A DNA stretch of 64,000 bases. It comes from Viscum album (lineage: Eukaryota > Streptophyta > Magnoliopsida > Santalales > Viscaceae). Made by a program: the position numbers and the translations under genes. Positions within the stretch are counted from its first letter, which is position 1, and each line of letters opens with the position of its first letter. Positions 36,528 to 47,194 of this stretch are shown here, one piece after another. The stretch is taken from the NCBI GenBank assembly GCA_963277665.1, contig OY728130.1:1367894393-1367958392 (forward strand). Direction: 5' to 3'. Under the pieces are notes generated by a model, which had not been told where the DNA came from, searched no databases, and saw nothing but the letters and a program-made list of their open reading frames with translations.

Positions 36528-37070
36528 ACATCATATTTTTCCTCGAGTTGACACACGGGCCACCAAACCCTTTGATTTGGTTCATTCTGATGTATGGGTT
36601 CCCTGTGCCACCTCGAGTCAATCTGGGTATAAATATTACATCTCTTTCATTGATGATTTTTCCCGTATGACATGGCTTTACCTTCTTCGAGATCAGACAG
36701 AAGTTCTCTCCACCTTTCAGACCTTTTACCATGGGATCCAGACACAATTTTCTATCTCTGTAAAATGTCTACGCTTTGACAATTGGCAGGAATACTTATC
36801 CACTCCCTTTCAGCAGTTTGTGCGGGCACACTTCATCATCCATCAGACCTCCTGTCCTGATACCCCTCAGCAAAATGGAGTGGCCGAGTGAAAACACCGG
36901 CATATTCTGGAAACTGCTAGTGCCCTCCTCTTCCAACGCAAGGTTCCTCTTATCTTCTGGGGGGATGCCATCCTCACTGCTACTTACCTTCTTAATCATA
37001 TTCCTTCCTCCATCCTTCAGGGGGAGACTCATTTTCATACTTTGTTCCCCTCTCTTACTCCTCACTCCCT
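36523..37070 (+). pseudogene. Forward integrase fragment of the inner copia
   Basis: The integrase core in + orientation: FDLVHSDVW (first D), LRFDNWQEYL (second D, with SDNG altered) and TPQQNGVAE (E) followed by TGA, then ILETA and the continuing FWGDAILTATYLLNH. Matches 51600-52170 of the right-hand copy. Its first ~70 bases also exist inverted at 34613-34690, so the junction is an inverted duplication, not a plain inversion. Confidence 0.88.
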
Positions 37071-37151
37071 CTGATACCATGTTATTGGTGAATTCCCCTT
37101 ACCTCAATGTGAGGTGGAGACATTCTTTTATAGATGAGTAAAACTAATTAC
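37071..37151 (-). repeat. Inverted primer site and LTR piece, interrupted by the CACTA element
   Basis: CTGATACCA then TGTTATTGGTGAATT... is the reverse complement of the LTR end plus primer site. The LTR resumes after the CACTA element at 49467-49507 (AAGGAGGGTAAGTCCGATGT), then flips to a forward LTR at about 49510. It joins the integrase piece through shared TCCCT. Confidence 0.88.
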
Positions 37152-37184
37152 CACTAGTGCAGAAAACGTTTTTTACGTCACCAT

Positions 37185-37680
37185 TTTTTACGTCGGTTAT
37201 ATAAAACCGACGTCATAATATGTAAAACGAGGTTTTTTACGTCGGTTATTTAATAACCGACGTAAAAACCTGTGTTTAGTACACCTTTAACGTCGGTTAT
37301 AAAAATAACCGACGTTATTAATCGCGCGGCTTCGTTTTTTACGTCGGTTATACATTAACCGCCATAAAAAACAGAAGCGGGGGGCGTTTGTTATATCGGT
37401 TATTCAATAACCGACGTAAAAAACGCGGTTTTTGAAGGCCTTTTTACGTCGGTTATTTTATAACCGACGTAAAAAAAGAATCCGCAGATGTTTTTGACGT
37501 CGGTTATGGAATAACCGACGTAATAAAACGCGGATTTTGAGCCCTTTATAACGTCGGTTATAAAATAACCGACGTAAAAAAAGAATCGGAGGAAGGTTTT
37601 TACGTCGGTTATTGAATAATCGACGTTATAAATGTTTTTAAAAAAATTATAATGTTGGTTATTGAATAACCGACGTGATA
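37185..37680. repeat. Left subterminal palindromes of the CACTA element
   Basis: About ten imperfect palindromes of form ACGTCGGTTAT-n-ATAACCGACGT spaced roughly 50 bp apart. In known CACTA elements such subterminal repeats bind the element-encoded TNPA-like protein and are needed for excision. Flanks here are mostly T/A (TTTTACGTCGG). Confidence 0.93.
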
Positions 37681-37689
37681 ACTCATTTA

Positions 37690-37868
37690 AAAATTTACCT
37701 AGACCCGTGGATTATCATTCGCGAGTTTACCTTCAACAGTCGCGACTCGTCTCTCTCGCGCGTAAACCCGAATCAGCTCGTCCATTTCGTGGGTTTAGAT
37801 TCGTTTTGCGATCATCGTTTCTCATATTTAATCTCCTCGGATCAATCATCTAAACTCGCAGCACTCAG
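37690..37868 (+). promoter_or_regulatory. Likely 5' untranslated exon and promoter-proximal region of the CACTA transposase
   Basis: A higher-complexity, CG-containing stretch between the left subterminal repeats and a consensus donor CACTCAG|GTAATCC at 37868/37869. The next plausible acceptor, TTGTTATAG|GTAATA at 40209/40210, lies six bases before the transposase ATG. The ~2.3-kb intron would contain the captured fragment and the first minisatellite. Inferred from splice signals only. Confidence 0.5.
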
Positions 37869-38144
37869 GTAATCCTCCCACTCGTTCGTTTTTTTTCGCG
37901 GATAGTATATATATATATGTGTTGTTATTTTTTTGTTGAAACTAGCTAAGATTCTTCGATTGCGAACCCTTTTAACTCGTTTTGGCACCATAATCTTATT
38001 TATCATCCCTAGATCTATTAGTTCGACTTGCAATATTGACTAATTTTATGATTTCACTAATTTTTCATCGTTTTCTATAAATCCCCGAGAGGGTTGGGGC
38101 GTGTCCATTTGGATGGGTTGCCCTTTTACAGTTGTTACTACTTT

Positions 38145-38720
38145 ATTCACACACAACCATGGCATAGGTGCATGGATTTGGGATCACGTCACCATTTTCA
38201 CCCCCTGCAAACAAAGTTTCACGAGGAGGACTCGCCAGATTTCCCCTCGGCATGTTAAAAATTTTAGATACCCTCTTTTCAGCAAGTAAAAAATTAACTA
38301 GTTTTTTCTTCACTACTTATCCTAAACAAATAAAACCACCATTCTTTCTAGAACCTCTACTAGATCCATTGCATCCATCAACATACATATTTGGATCTGA
38401 AAGCATCTCTTAAGCCTTATGTTCGATGCTAACATCCTTTACTGATCTATAGAAAATATGATGGTCTGCTAAGCTCTCCATTTAAAAGTCAAACCCCACC
38501 AATTATTCATCCTCATCATGAGAAAATGGCACAACATCTGAATTTCTGATTCAATCTCTTGGGTCACTGAACAAACATTAACTCCTTCAAATCCACACCT
38601 GGAATAGACAACTTAATGTCGAGTTCCTTCTCTATCTATTGAAACTCAGTTCTTCCTCCACACCTAAAAACATTCTTTGAATGACCCAACTTCTTGTTAT
38701 GGTAAATTTTCAGTGATTCC
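38145..38720 (-). pseudogene. Captured antisense gene fragment inside the CACTA element, unidentified
   Basis: The minus strand reads as a decayed protein over ~570 bp. From 38720: KIYHNKKLGHSKNVFRCGG, then IEKELDIKLSIPGVDLKEL, SDVVPFSHDEDE, MESLADHHIFYRSVKDVS, EMLSDPNMYVDGCNGSSRG and RVSKIFNMPRGNLASPP, ending IPNPCTYAMVVCE. One frame change and about six stops break it, mostly where CAG/TGG-like codons could have become stops. The amino-acid composition looks like real protein, unlike the neighbouring repeats. I do not recognise the family. CACTA elements commonly pick up host gene pieces, and the antisense position in an intron fits that. Confidence 0.5.
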
Positions 38721-40042
38721 AGGGGGGTGGGAGGGCTATCAAGAGGGTTGGGGGGTGTCCAGGGGGGTGTCCAAGGGGGTAGGGTGTGGGGGGTGGTGTC
38801 CAGGAGGGGTGGGGGGCTGTCTAGAGGGGTCGGGGGGTGTCCAGGGGGGTTTACAAGGGGGTGGGTGGGTGTGGGGGGTTGTCCAAGGGTGTGGGTGGGT
38901 GTTGGGGGGTGTCCAGGGGGGTGTCCAAGGGGGGTAGGGGGTGGGGGTGGTGTTTAGGAGGGGTGGGGGGGCTGTCCAGAGGGTTGGGGGGTGTCCAGGG
39001 GGGTGTCCAAGTAGGTCGGGGGTGGGGGTTGTGTCCAGGAGGGGTGGGGGTGCTTTCTAGAGGGGTCGGGGGCTGTCCAGAGGGGTCGGGGGGTGTCCAG
39101 GGTGGTGTCCAAGGGGATGGGTGGGTGTGGGGGGCTGTCCAAGGGGGTGGCGGCCTGTCCAGAGGGGTTGGTGGGGTGTCCAAGGGGGTGTCCAAGGGGT
39201 TGGATGGGTGTGGGGGGCTGTCCAAGTGGGTGGCGGCCTCTCCAGAGGGTATTTGGGGTTGTCCGGGTGGGTGGGGGGGCTGTCCAGAGGGTTGGGGGAT
39301 GTCCAGGGGGGTGTCCAAGGGGGTAGGGGGTGGGGGGTGGTGTCCAGGAGGGGCGAGGGGCTGTCCAGAGGGGTCGGGGGGTGTCCAGGGGGGTTTACAA
39401 GGGGGTGGGTGGGTGTGGGGGGCTGTCCAAGGGTGTGGGTGGGTGTTGAGGGGTGTCCAGGGGGGTGTCCAAGTGGGGTAGGGGGTGGGGGTGGTGTTTA
39501 GGAGGGGTGGGGGGGCTGTCCAGAGGGTTGGGGAGTGTCCAAGCAGGTCGGGGGTGGGGGGTTGTGTCCAGGAGGGGTGGGGGTGCTTTCTAGAGGGGTC
39601 GGGGGCTGTCCAGAGGGGTCGGGGGGTGTCCAGGGTGGTGTCCAAGGGGATGGGTGGGTGTGGGGGGCTGTCCAAGGGGGTGGCGGCCTGTCCAGAGGGG
39701 TCGGTGGGGTGTCCAGGGGGGTGTCCAAGGGGTTGGATGGGTGTGGGGGGCTGTCCAAGTGGGTGGCGGCCTCTCCAGAGGGTATTTGGGGTTGTCCGGG
39801 TGGGTGGGGGGGCTGTCCAGAGGGTTGGGGGATGTCCAGGGGGGTGTCCAAGGGGGTAGGGGGTGGGGGGTGGTGTCCAGGAGGGGCGGGGGCTGTCCAG
39901 AGGGGTCGGGGGGTGTCCAGGGGGGTTTACAAGGGGGTGGGTGGGTGTGGGGGGCTGTCCAAGGGTGTGGGTGGGTGTTGGGGGGTGTCCAGGGGGGTGT
40001 CCAAGGGGGTAGGGGGTGGGGGTGGTGTCCAGGGGGGTGTTA
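38718..40042 (+). repeat. G-rich minisatellite 1 in the CACTA element
   Basis: About 1.3 kb of variants of GGGGGGTGTCCAAGGGGGT and GGGGCTGTCCAGAGGGGTC. Higher-order structure is visible: a segment starting GTGTTTAGGAGGGGTGGGG near 38950 recurs near 39495, a period of roughly 540 bp. Runs of three or more G with short loops give strong G-quadruplex potential on the + strand. Long open frames on both strands result from the stop-poor composition. Confidence 0.95.
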
Positions 40043-40215
40043 TATCTTACTATATTTTGTTTAAAAAATAATATTCAAGCATATTTTTTTAAATACACAT
40101 CGATTTGTTTTATATTTCAAAATTGTTTACATTCAAATTATGATTTTTTTCATATAAACATATATTTTTCTTATCTAAAAAATATATATATTTTTGCTAT
40201 TTGTTATAGGTAATA

Positions 40216-43200
40216 ATGAGTCGAAGTTGGATTACGGCACATCGAATGAGCAATGAATATGAGGAAGGTGTTGATGCCTTTTTGGAATTTGCTAAACGAA
40301 ATGTTCCAAGTAGTGACATTTTTTTCTGTCCATGCCTGAAATGTCTGAATATGAAGAAGTTGAAAAGTAGAGAGATAAAAGATCATCTGATTTGTCATGG
40401 TTTCAATCCGAGTTACAACCCTTGGATTTGGCATGGAGAAACTGGACAGAATGTCACTGATGATAATGAATCGCAAGATGGTAACTCCGATGGAATTGAA
40501 GAAATGATTCACGATATTGTAGCAGAACAAATTGAGATAGAACCGACAGTTGCACGTCTATATGGTGATGCCGAAAAACCATTATATCCTGGTTGTACAG
40601 ATTTTACGGTTTTGTCGGCGGTGTTAAGATTGATTAACCTGAAGGCGAAACATAGATGGAGTGACAGAAGTTTTACAGAGCTGCTATAATTGATGAAAGA
40701 CATTCTTCCAAAAGATAACGATCTTCCAGATTCACATTATAAGGCCAAAAAAATATTATGCCCGATGGGATTGGGATACAGGAAAATACATGCCTGTCCG
40801 AATGACTGCATTATATATAGGAAGGAATATGAATTTCTGAAAGAGTGTCCTAAATGTGGGACATCACGGTATAAGGTGAAAGAAAAATCACAAGCTGATG
40901 TAGAGATTACAAAGCTCCCTTCAAAGGTATTTTGGTATCTTTCTATAATTCCTCGTTTCAAACGTTTATTTGCTAATTCACATGATGCAAAAAGGTTAAG
41001 ATGACATGCTGATGAGCGGGTATGTGATGGAAAAATACGTCATCCAGCTGATTGTCCACAATGGAAGAAAATTGATGCCCAGTACCCTACATTTGGAAAT
41101 GAAATTAGAAATCTGAGACTAGGCTTGTGTACAGATGGAATAAATCCATACCGAACCCTCAGTAGCACACATAGTTCATGGCCTGTTTTATTGGTAATTT
41201 ACAACCTCTCTCCTGAAGTTTGTATGAAGCGCAAATATGTCATGTTGAGTATCATGATCTCTGGTCCAAAGCAACCCGGCAATGATATTGATGTATACTT
41301 GTCACCGCTGATTGATGATTTGAAACTGTTATGGGCTGATGGTATTAGGGTGTATGATTCTTATAAAATGGAATATTTTCAACTGCATGCAGTGCTTCTA
41401 TTCACTATAAATGACTTCCCAGCATATGAAAATTTGTCTGGATACAGTGTTAAAGGGCATAAAGCATGTCCAATTTGCGAACAACAGACGTCATATTGTC
41501 AATTGCATCATGGGAGGAAAACAGTGTACATGGGTCATCGAAAGTTTTTGCCTATGGATCACCCTTATAGAAGACTAAAAAAGGCATTCAATGGCTCACA
41601 AGAATTTGATACTTCTCCAAAACCTTTATCCCCAGATTTGTATTTTGAGAGGGTGAAAAACCTTGATGTGACATTGGGAAAGACACAGAAATCTGGTAAT
41701 GATAGACATATTTGGAAGAAAAGGTCAATATTTTTTGAGCTACCATATTGGAGGTATCATGAAGTCAAACATAATATTGATGTCATGCACGTGGAGAAGA
41801 ATATCTGTGATTCTTTGATCGGAACATTGCTAGATATTAAAGGAAAGACAAAAGATGGGTTGAATGCAAGGTTAGACCTACTATCAATGGGAATACGTTT
41901 GGAGTTAGCTCCCACTCCTAAAGGAAGACGAACATTTCTTCCCCCGGCTTGTCATACATTATCGAAGAGGGAGAAAAGTAGCTTCTGTCAGTGTCTTCAT
42001 GATATCAAAGTGCCTCAAGGTTATTCTTCAAATGTAAAAATTTTTGTCTCATTGAAAGACTTGAAGTTGATAGGTATGAAATCACATGATTGTCACGTCA
42101 TGATGCAACAAATTCTACCAGTTGCACTGCGTGGAATATTGCCCATCCGTGTCAGAAAGACTATAATGAGGTTGTGTTATTTTTTCAATTCAATTTGTAA
42201 CAAGGCGATTGATGTGAATGCTTTGAACATTTTGGAAAAGGATGCAATTTTTATACTTTGTCATTTGGAAATGTATTTTCCTCCAACTTTTTTTGATATG
42301 ATGGTGCATTTAATGATTCATCTGGTTCGAGAAATAAAGCTTTGTGGACCTGTATATCTTCGTTGGATGTATCCTTTTGAAAGGTATATGAAAATATTAA
42401 AGGGATATGTTAAAAATCCATATCGACCTGAAGCCTCCATTATTGAAAAGTATATTTCTGAGGAGGTAGCAGAGTTTTGTACGAGCTACTTGGCTACGGC
42501 GCAACACATAGGTTTGCCTCCATCTCGCCATGAACGGGTTAATAATGAGGGAAAGGGGATTCGTGGCTTGAAAGTCAAATCACTGTCAGCTGAACATATG
42601 AAGAAGTTAGAATCATACATCTTGAATAACATAGATGATGTTCAACCGTATATCACATTGCATATTAATGAGTTGAAACAATGTCATCCAAAGAAGAAAG
42701 AAATGTGGATTTTGAATGAGCACAACAAAACTTTTTTGCCATGGTTTAAAAAGACCTTGCTTGGTAGATCAGATGTATCAGAGACATTAAAATGGATAGT
42801 GGGTGGTCCATCTTTAAATGTGATAACATGGTCCTCTTATGACATTAATGGCTATACATTTCATACGAAAGCTCAGGACAACAGAAGTGCAGTTCAGAAT
42901 AGTGGTGTATTGGTGTTTGCAGAAGCAATGAATTTTTCGAGTGCTAAGGATAGAAACCCAATTTCGGCATCAAGTGCATATTATGGAGTGATTGAAGACA
43001 TATGGGAGGCTGATTACTTTAAAATTAAAGTTCCTGTTTTTAACTGTAAATGGTTTATCGGTAACAACAGTGTCAGACACGATGAATTTGGAATGACACT
43101 TGTTAATCTGAATAGATTGGAAGACACAGCTGATTCTTTTATAATGGCAACACATGCCAAACAAATTTTCTATGTAGTAGATCAATCAGATATGCAGTGG

Positions 43201-43394
43201 GCTGTTGTTTTACAAGGGAAAAACAATATGTTGGTGAGGATGAATTTGATGAAGATGCTGATTTATGTGAGATCCCTACTTCCATGGAAAGATTAACAGA
43301 ACATAATGATGAGTATGTTGAAGACATGGTTTGTGCCATAAGGAACGATCACGACGAAGGAATTTGGGAAAACAATCCAACTGTACATTCCTAA
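40216..43394 (+). pseudogene. TNP2-type CACTA transposase with two in-frame stops
   Basis: The catalytic DNA transposase, acting in the nucleus on the element's ends. From ATG 40216 (after a splice acceptor), 1,027 codons run in one frame: transposase-associated domain (WITAHRMSNEYEEGVDAFLE), a CPxC pair in FLKECPKCGTSRY, Transposase_21 core (LCTDGINPY, LLWADGIRVYD, GHKACPICEQQT, HNIDVMHVEKNICDS), DUF4218-like (CGPVYLRWMYPFERYMKILKG) and DUF4216-like (YYGVIEDIWEADYFKIKVPV). TAA at 40687-40689 and TGA at 41002-41004 (before HADERVCDG, where tryptophan is usual) interrupt it. Near 43225 a one-base shift moves the acidic tail to another frame ending at 43394. Otherwise the protein is well preserved. 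Confidence 0.95.
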
Positions 43395-43524
43395 AATTAC
43401 AGGTAACACATGTTTATTTCTTGTTTACATTTAGTTTTTTCATATAATGTTAGATATTGTAAATTTTTTACTTATTAAAATATGTATCAAACCAAAACGA
43501 TAAAACAATAAAAACCGTAAAGAG

Positions 43525-43865
43525 GAGAAGTCCTGGGCGCACCGGCTGGCCGGTGGTGGATCACCGGTTGGCCGGTGGTCCAGAGCAAAGCTCTGTCTGG
43601 TCCACCGGCCGGCCGGTGATGATCCAGCGGCCGGCCGGTGGTCCAGACAGAGAGGAAGGCTCTCTGTCTGGTCCACCGGCCGGCCGGTGGTGATCCAGCG
43701 GCCGGCCGGTGGTCCAGACAGAGAGGAAGGCTCTCTGTCTGGTCCACCGGCCGGCCGGTGGTGAGCCAGCGGCCGGCCGGTGGCACCAGGCAGTGGGAAA
43801 GTCTACTGCCTGGGTCCTCCGGCTGGCCGGTGAGCTCACACCGGCTGACCGGTGGACTCAGTGAG
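43525..43865. repeat. GC-rich palindromic array, 71-bp unit repeated
   Basis: Three clear units start at 43602, 43673 and 43744 (period 71), with partial units outside. Each holds ACCGGCCGGCCGGT (a perfect palindrome) twice and, in the first two, CAGACAGAGAG-GAAGG-CTCTCTGTCTG (a perfect 11-bp hairpin stem). The third unit replaces the hairpin with CCAGGCAGT...ACTGCCTGG. It lies between the transposase tail and the second CACTA gene, in otherwise AT-rich sequence. Confidence 0.95.
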
Positions 43866-44071
43866 TCCACTTTTCAGCTTTCTTGGGCCAACTCCTTTGC
43901 AACCTTTTGTCTGTGTTTACCATGTTTATCATTGTTTAACATGCTTACCATATTACCAATGTTTACTATTATGTAATTTATTACACTTTTCTATTTTCTG
44001 ATTAAGTAGTATTACAATATTTGAATTTGTATATTTGTGAACTAATGTTTGTTTTTTTGATTTGAAGGAAA

Positions 44072-46982
44072 ATGACAGATCAATCAGTTGATCAGCCACA
44101 TGATTCTGGAGATGAGCATATTGGTCATACATCTGGGGAGGAACATTCACATGCTCCTATTACGAAAAAGAGTTCAAAGGTTGGTAAGCGTGGGTGCACA
44201 CGTTTACCAAAATTATCACTTGCCCGTACGAAGGAGGAGAGGATAGTCGTGGAGTTTGATGATGATGATCTTCCTAGAGGTCCAAATGCTAAAGATTTTA
44301 AGGGTTTTGTAGCAACTCAGGCTAAGAGCAAAGTAAGCATTCTCTATGGTGATTGGAGAAGTGTGGATAAGGCGATAATTTCTCAGCTGTGGGAGACCAT
44401 TTTGGTAAGATCTTTTGCTATTGTTTGACTGTTATTTAAATGTTTCTAGTATATATAATATTTTTAACCTCTTTTTTATCAGATGACATTTGATATTCCT
44501 GACACTGGAGGAGTCAGGAAGAAATGCTTATCGTTGGCTGCTAGGAGATGGAGGGATTTCAAATCAACCCTCTCATCTGATTTCATTTATGGTCATAGGA
44601 GTCGTGAGAATCCATGTCGTATATATCCTTTTATAGATGAAGACACATGGAGACAATTTTTTGAAAGTAGAAGAAAAGAATCATTTTTGGAAAGGGCAAT
44701 GTAAACTTTTATAAGCTTTCTTATATAAATGATCTTATTATTGTTTTGTTAATGATTACTTATTCTTAATTTACAGCAAACAAGGAAAGATCATCAAGAG
44801 ATCCAATCTAAAAATGTATACCCTCATAGTTTATCTCGGGGAGGGTATGCATTATTGGAAGAACAAATGATGGCAGAAAAATTTCAACAACTAAGAGCTG
44901 AGTCTTCAAGCTCTGGAGAGGTGGCCCCTCCATCCCCTCCATCTAGACATGAGAAATGGAAAAGAGCTCGGAAGGGCAAAAAAGGACAATATCTTTCGGA
45001 AGAATCGAGACTCGTAGTTGAGAGGATTGTAAGATATCTATTTTATTTATTTAAGTTTACTATTTTCGTCATATATTTCCAATCATTATAGAAATGTTCA
45101 ATTAATTATTACAGGACTCTCTTGAGGAGCAGAGTTCACAGGGGACATTTACACCATCTGGGAGGGAAGATATTTTATCTGTGGCATTGGGAAAGCCCGA
45201 ACATCCTGGCCGTGTAAGAGGATATCCGGCAGGTGTATCGGTAAGAAAAGTGTTGCCACGTTCCTCAACTTCTAACGTTGAGGGAGTTTATAAAAAAAAT
45301 AGAATCCTTGGAGGCTGAAGTCCATAATATTAATGCGACAATGGAGGACAAGATTAGAGCATCGGTGCAGTTTATGTTTGCAGACTTGCAAAGACAATTT
45401 CAGGGTGCAACTCCCACTCCACCTCTCCCAGTAGCTCCCACTCCCCCACCTCAGCCTGCGGACCCCATTTTTGATCCTCCTCCTCCGCCGCAGCTACCTA
45501 CTTATTGTGAGTTGTATGTTGATGATCCTCAACATCATATAGTTGCATATGGGATGGTATATTGTATAGGAGATACAGTTCATCATCAACAGTTAGAGGT
45601 AGAGAATCAGGGGGTCACTGTACAAGATATTATAGATAGATCAGCTCGGATACCATTACCTACAGATGAGGTGACGACAGTTGGACATAGTATCGGCCAT
45701 TTTTTACTTTGGTCATCCAGACTTCTTCGACTCATTACCATAGAGGTATGGATGTTATATCTTTTATTTTATATTTTTATTAATGTTTTATCATTTGAAA
45801 ACTAATATATTTTTCAATTTATTTTTACAGGAATACTTCAAAGGTAAAGAAATACTGTATAGACAACAACAAAGACAGATAGCTATGACATCAGATGCAG
45901 ATACTAGCAGTCTTGACAAATTGTCAAGATATTCAAATTTGTTGGCGGATCATTATGACTTTACAATGGAAGCTCATGTCTGTGGACGTGAACTAAGTGT
46001 GGGGATTATGAAAACTGATATCATGGAGTTTGTCACTGGAGATAAGTTGGGCATCAACGTGGTGCAAATTTTTATCATGTAAGTCTTAACACCTTTTCCT
46101 TGCGTTATATTTATTAAAAATGTATACTTATGTCTGCTTTGTATTAGGTATCTGTATAAAATTTGTGAGAGGAATGAGATGACAGATGTATATGGATTCG
46201 TGGACCCACAATTGATTTCCCCTGAAGCATGTGCATTGGATGAGGAACAAAGAATGCTTTATATTGCTGATAGATTTGAAAAGAATGTAATCACACAGTG
46301 TTGGATGATGCCTTTTTGTGAGAGGTATGAAACACATCCCTCTCAAAGAGTTAATTATCTTTTAACATAAAAAACCACTAACGTTAAATTTCCTTTTATC
46401 AGGGATCATTGGATGTTAGGGGTTTTTTGCCCTAGGGAGAAAACACTTTATTGGATATGCTCTCTCCATGATGATGTGCGAGAAAGTTTTAAGAATATAT
46501 TGGAAACGTAAGTTTCAATTTCACAATAGTTTTATATATTATAATGAATTTTAAATTTACCCCATTCGTATTATTTTCTAAGAGGGCATGGGTCCACTTT
46601 CGAAAAAGCGCAAAGAAAAGGAATTTCAAGATCAAATATGTACATGCAAAGGTAAATATCCATTTATAATTTGTACATTTTGATTTATTACATAAAAATA
46701 ATATATTGAATTTACACTCATTCAAACAGAAATGTCATGAGCAACAAGGCATCATCGAATGCGGATATTACATGTTAAGATTTATGTATGAAATAATAAC
46801 AACTGAGACAGTTCTGAGTTTTGACCTGGTAAGATTTCCTCTTTCTCATAATATTTCAATTTGATTTATTCATTATACACGTTGACTACTATCCTTTTCC
46901 TTTGTAGATTTTTGATGACCCTCAACCCTTTACTGCTGAAGATATCAAACACTTACAAGTGGAGTGGTCAAATTATTTTACA
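44072..46982 (+). pseudogene. Second CACTA gene, multi-exon, with C-terminal Ulp1-like protease domain
   Basis: Probable exons: 44072-44404, 44483-44700, 44777-45028, 45115-about 45745, 45831-46078, 46148-46324, 46403-46507 and three short ones to 46982, mostly with GT-AG borders. The N-terminal part (GCTRLPKLSLARTKEERIVV, WETILMTFDIPD, RRWRDFKSTLSSDF) matches plant En/Spm-associated 'Transposase_24/Ptta' proteins, the likely DNA-binding partner of the transposase. Then a coiled stretch (FIKKIESLEAEVHNI), a proline-rich linker and a block CELYVDD...VAYGMVY. The end contains DHWMLGVFCPREKTLYW and QQGIIECGYYMLRFM, the His and Cys boxes of C48 (Ulp1) cysteine proteases. Frames do not join perfectly near 44700 and 45270, so it is probably broken. 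Confidence 0.72.
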
Positions 46983-47194
46983 GGTTTGATTGACTTTTAG
47001 TTGTTTGTAATGTAAAATGTAATTTTGAATATTGTCAATGTAATTGTGTATTTCGTAGTCATTTAGGTTGGATTTAGTTTTTTTTGAAGTTGACAGTGTA
47101 AGTTTTGAATGTTATATAAGTGAATGTTTAATTTTTCTCTACTTCTTGTTTTGGTCTACTGTTGATGGTTTTTCTGGTCTGGATTTTGGTATGG

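Noticed and set aside
35964..36891. A + strand frame of 286 codons joining an arginine-rich region to integrase-like text
   Set aside because: It starts in antisense of the copia gag leader and runs through the rearrangement junction; only the part from about 36540 is integrase.
38851..39851. Long proline/tryptophan-rich and glycine-rich open frames in minisatellite 1
   Set aside because: Composition of the G-rich repeat removes stops in nearly every frame on both strands; no start context, domain or codon bias.
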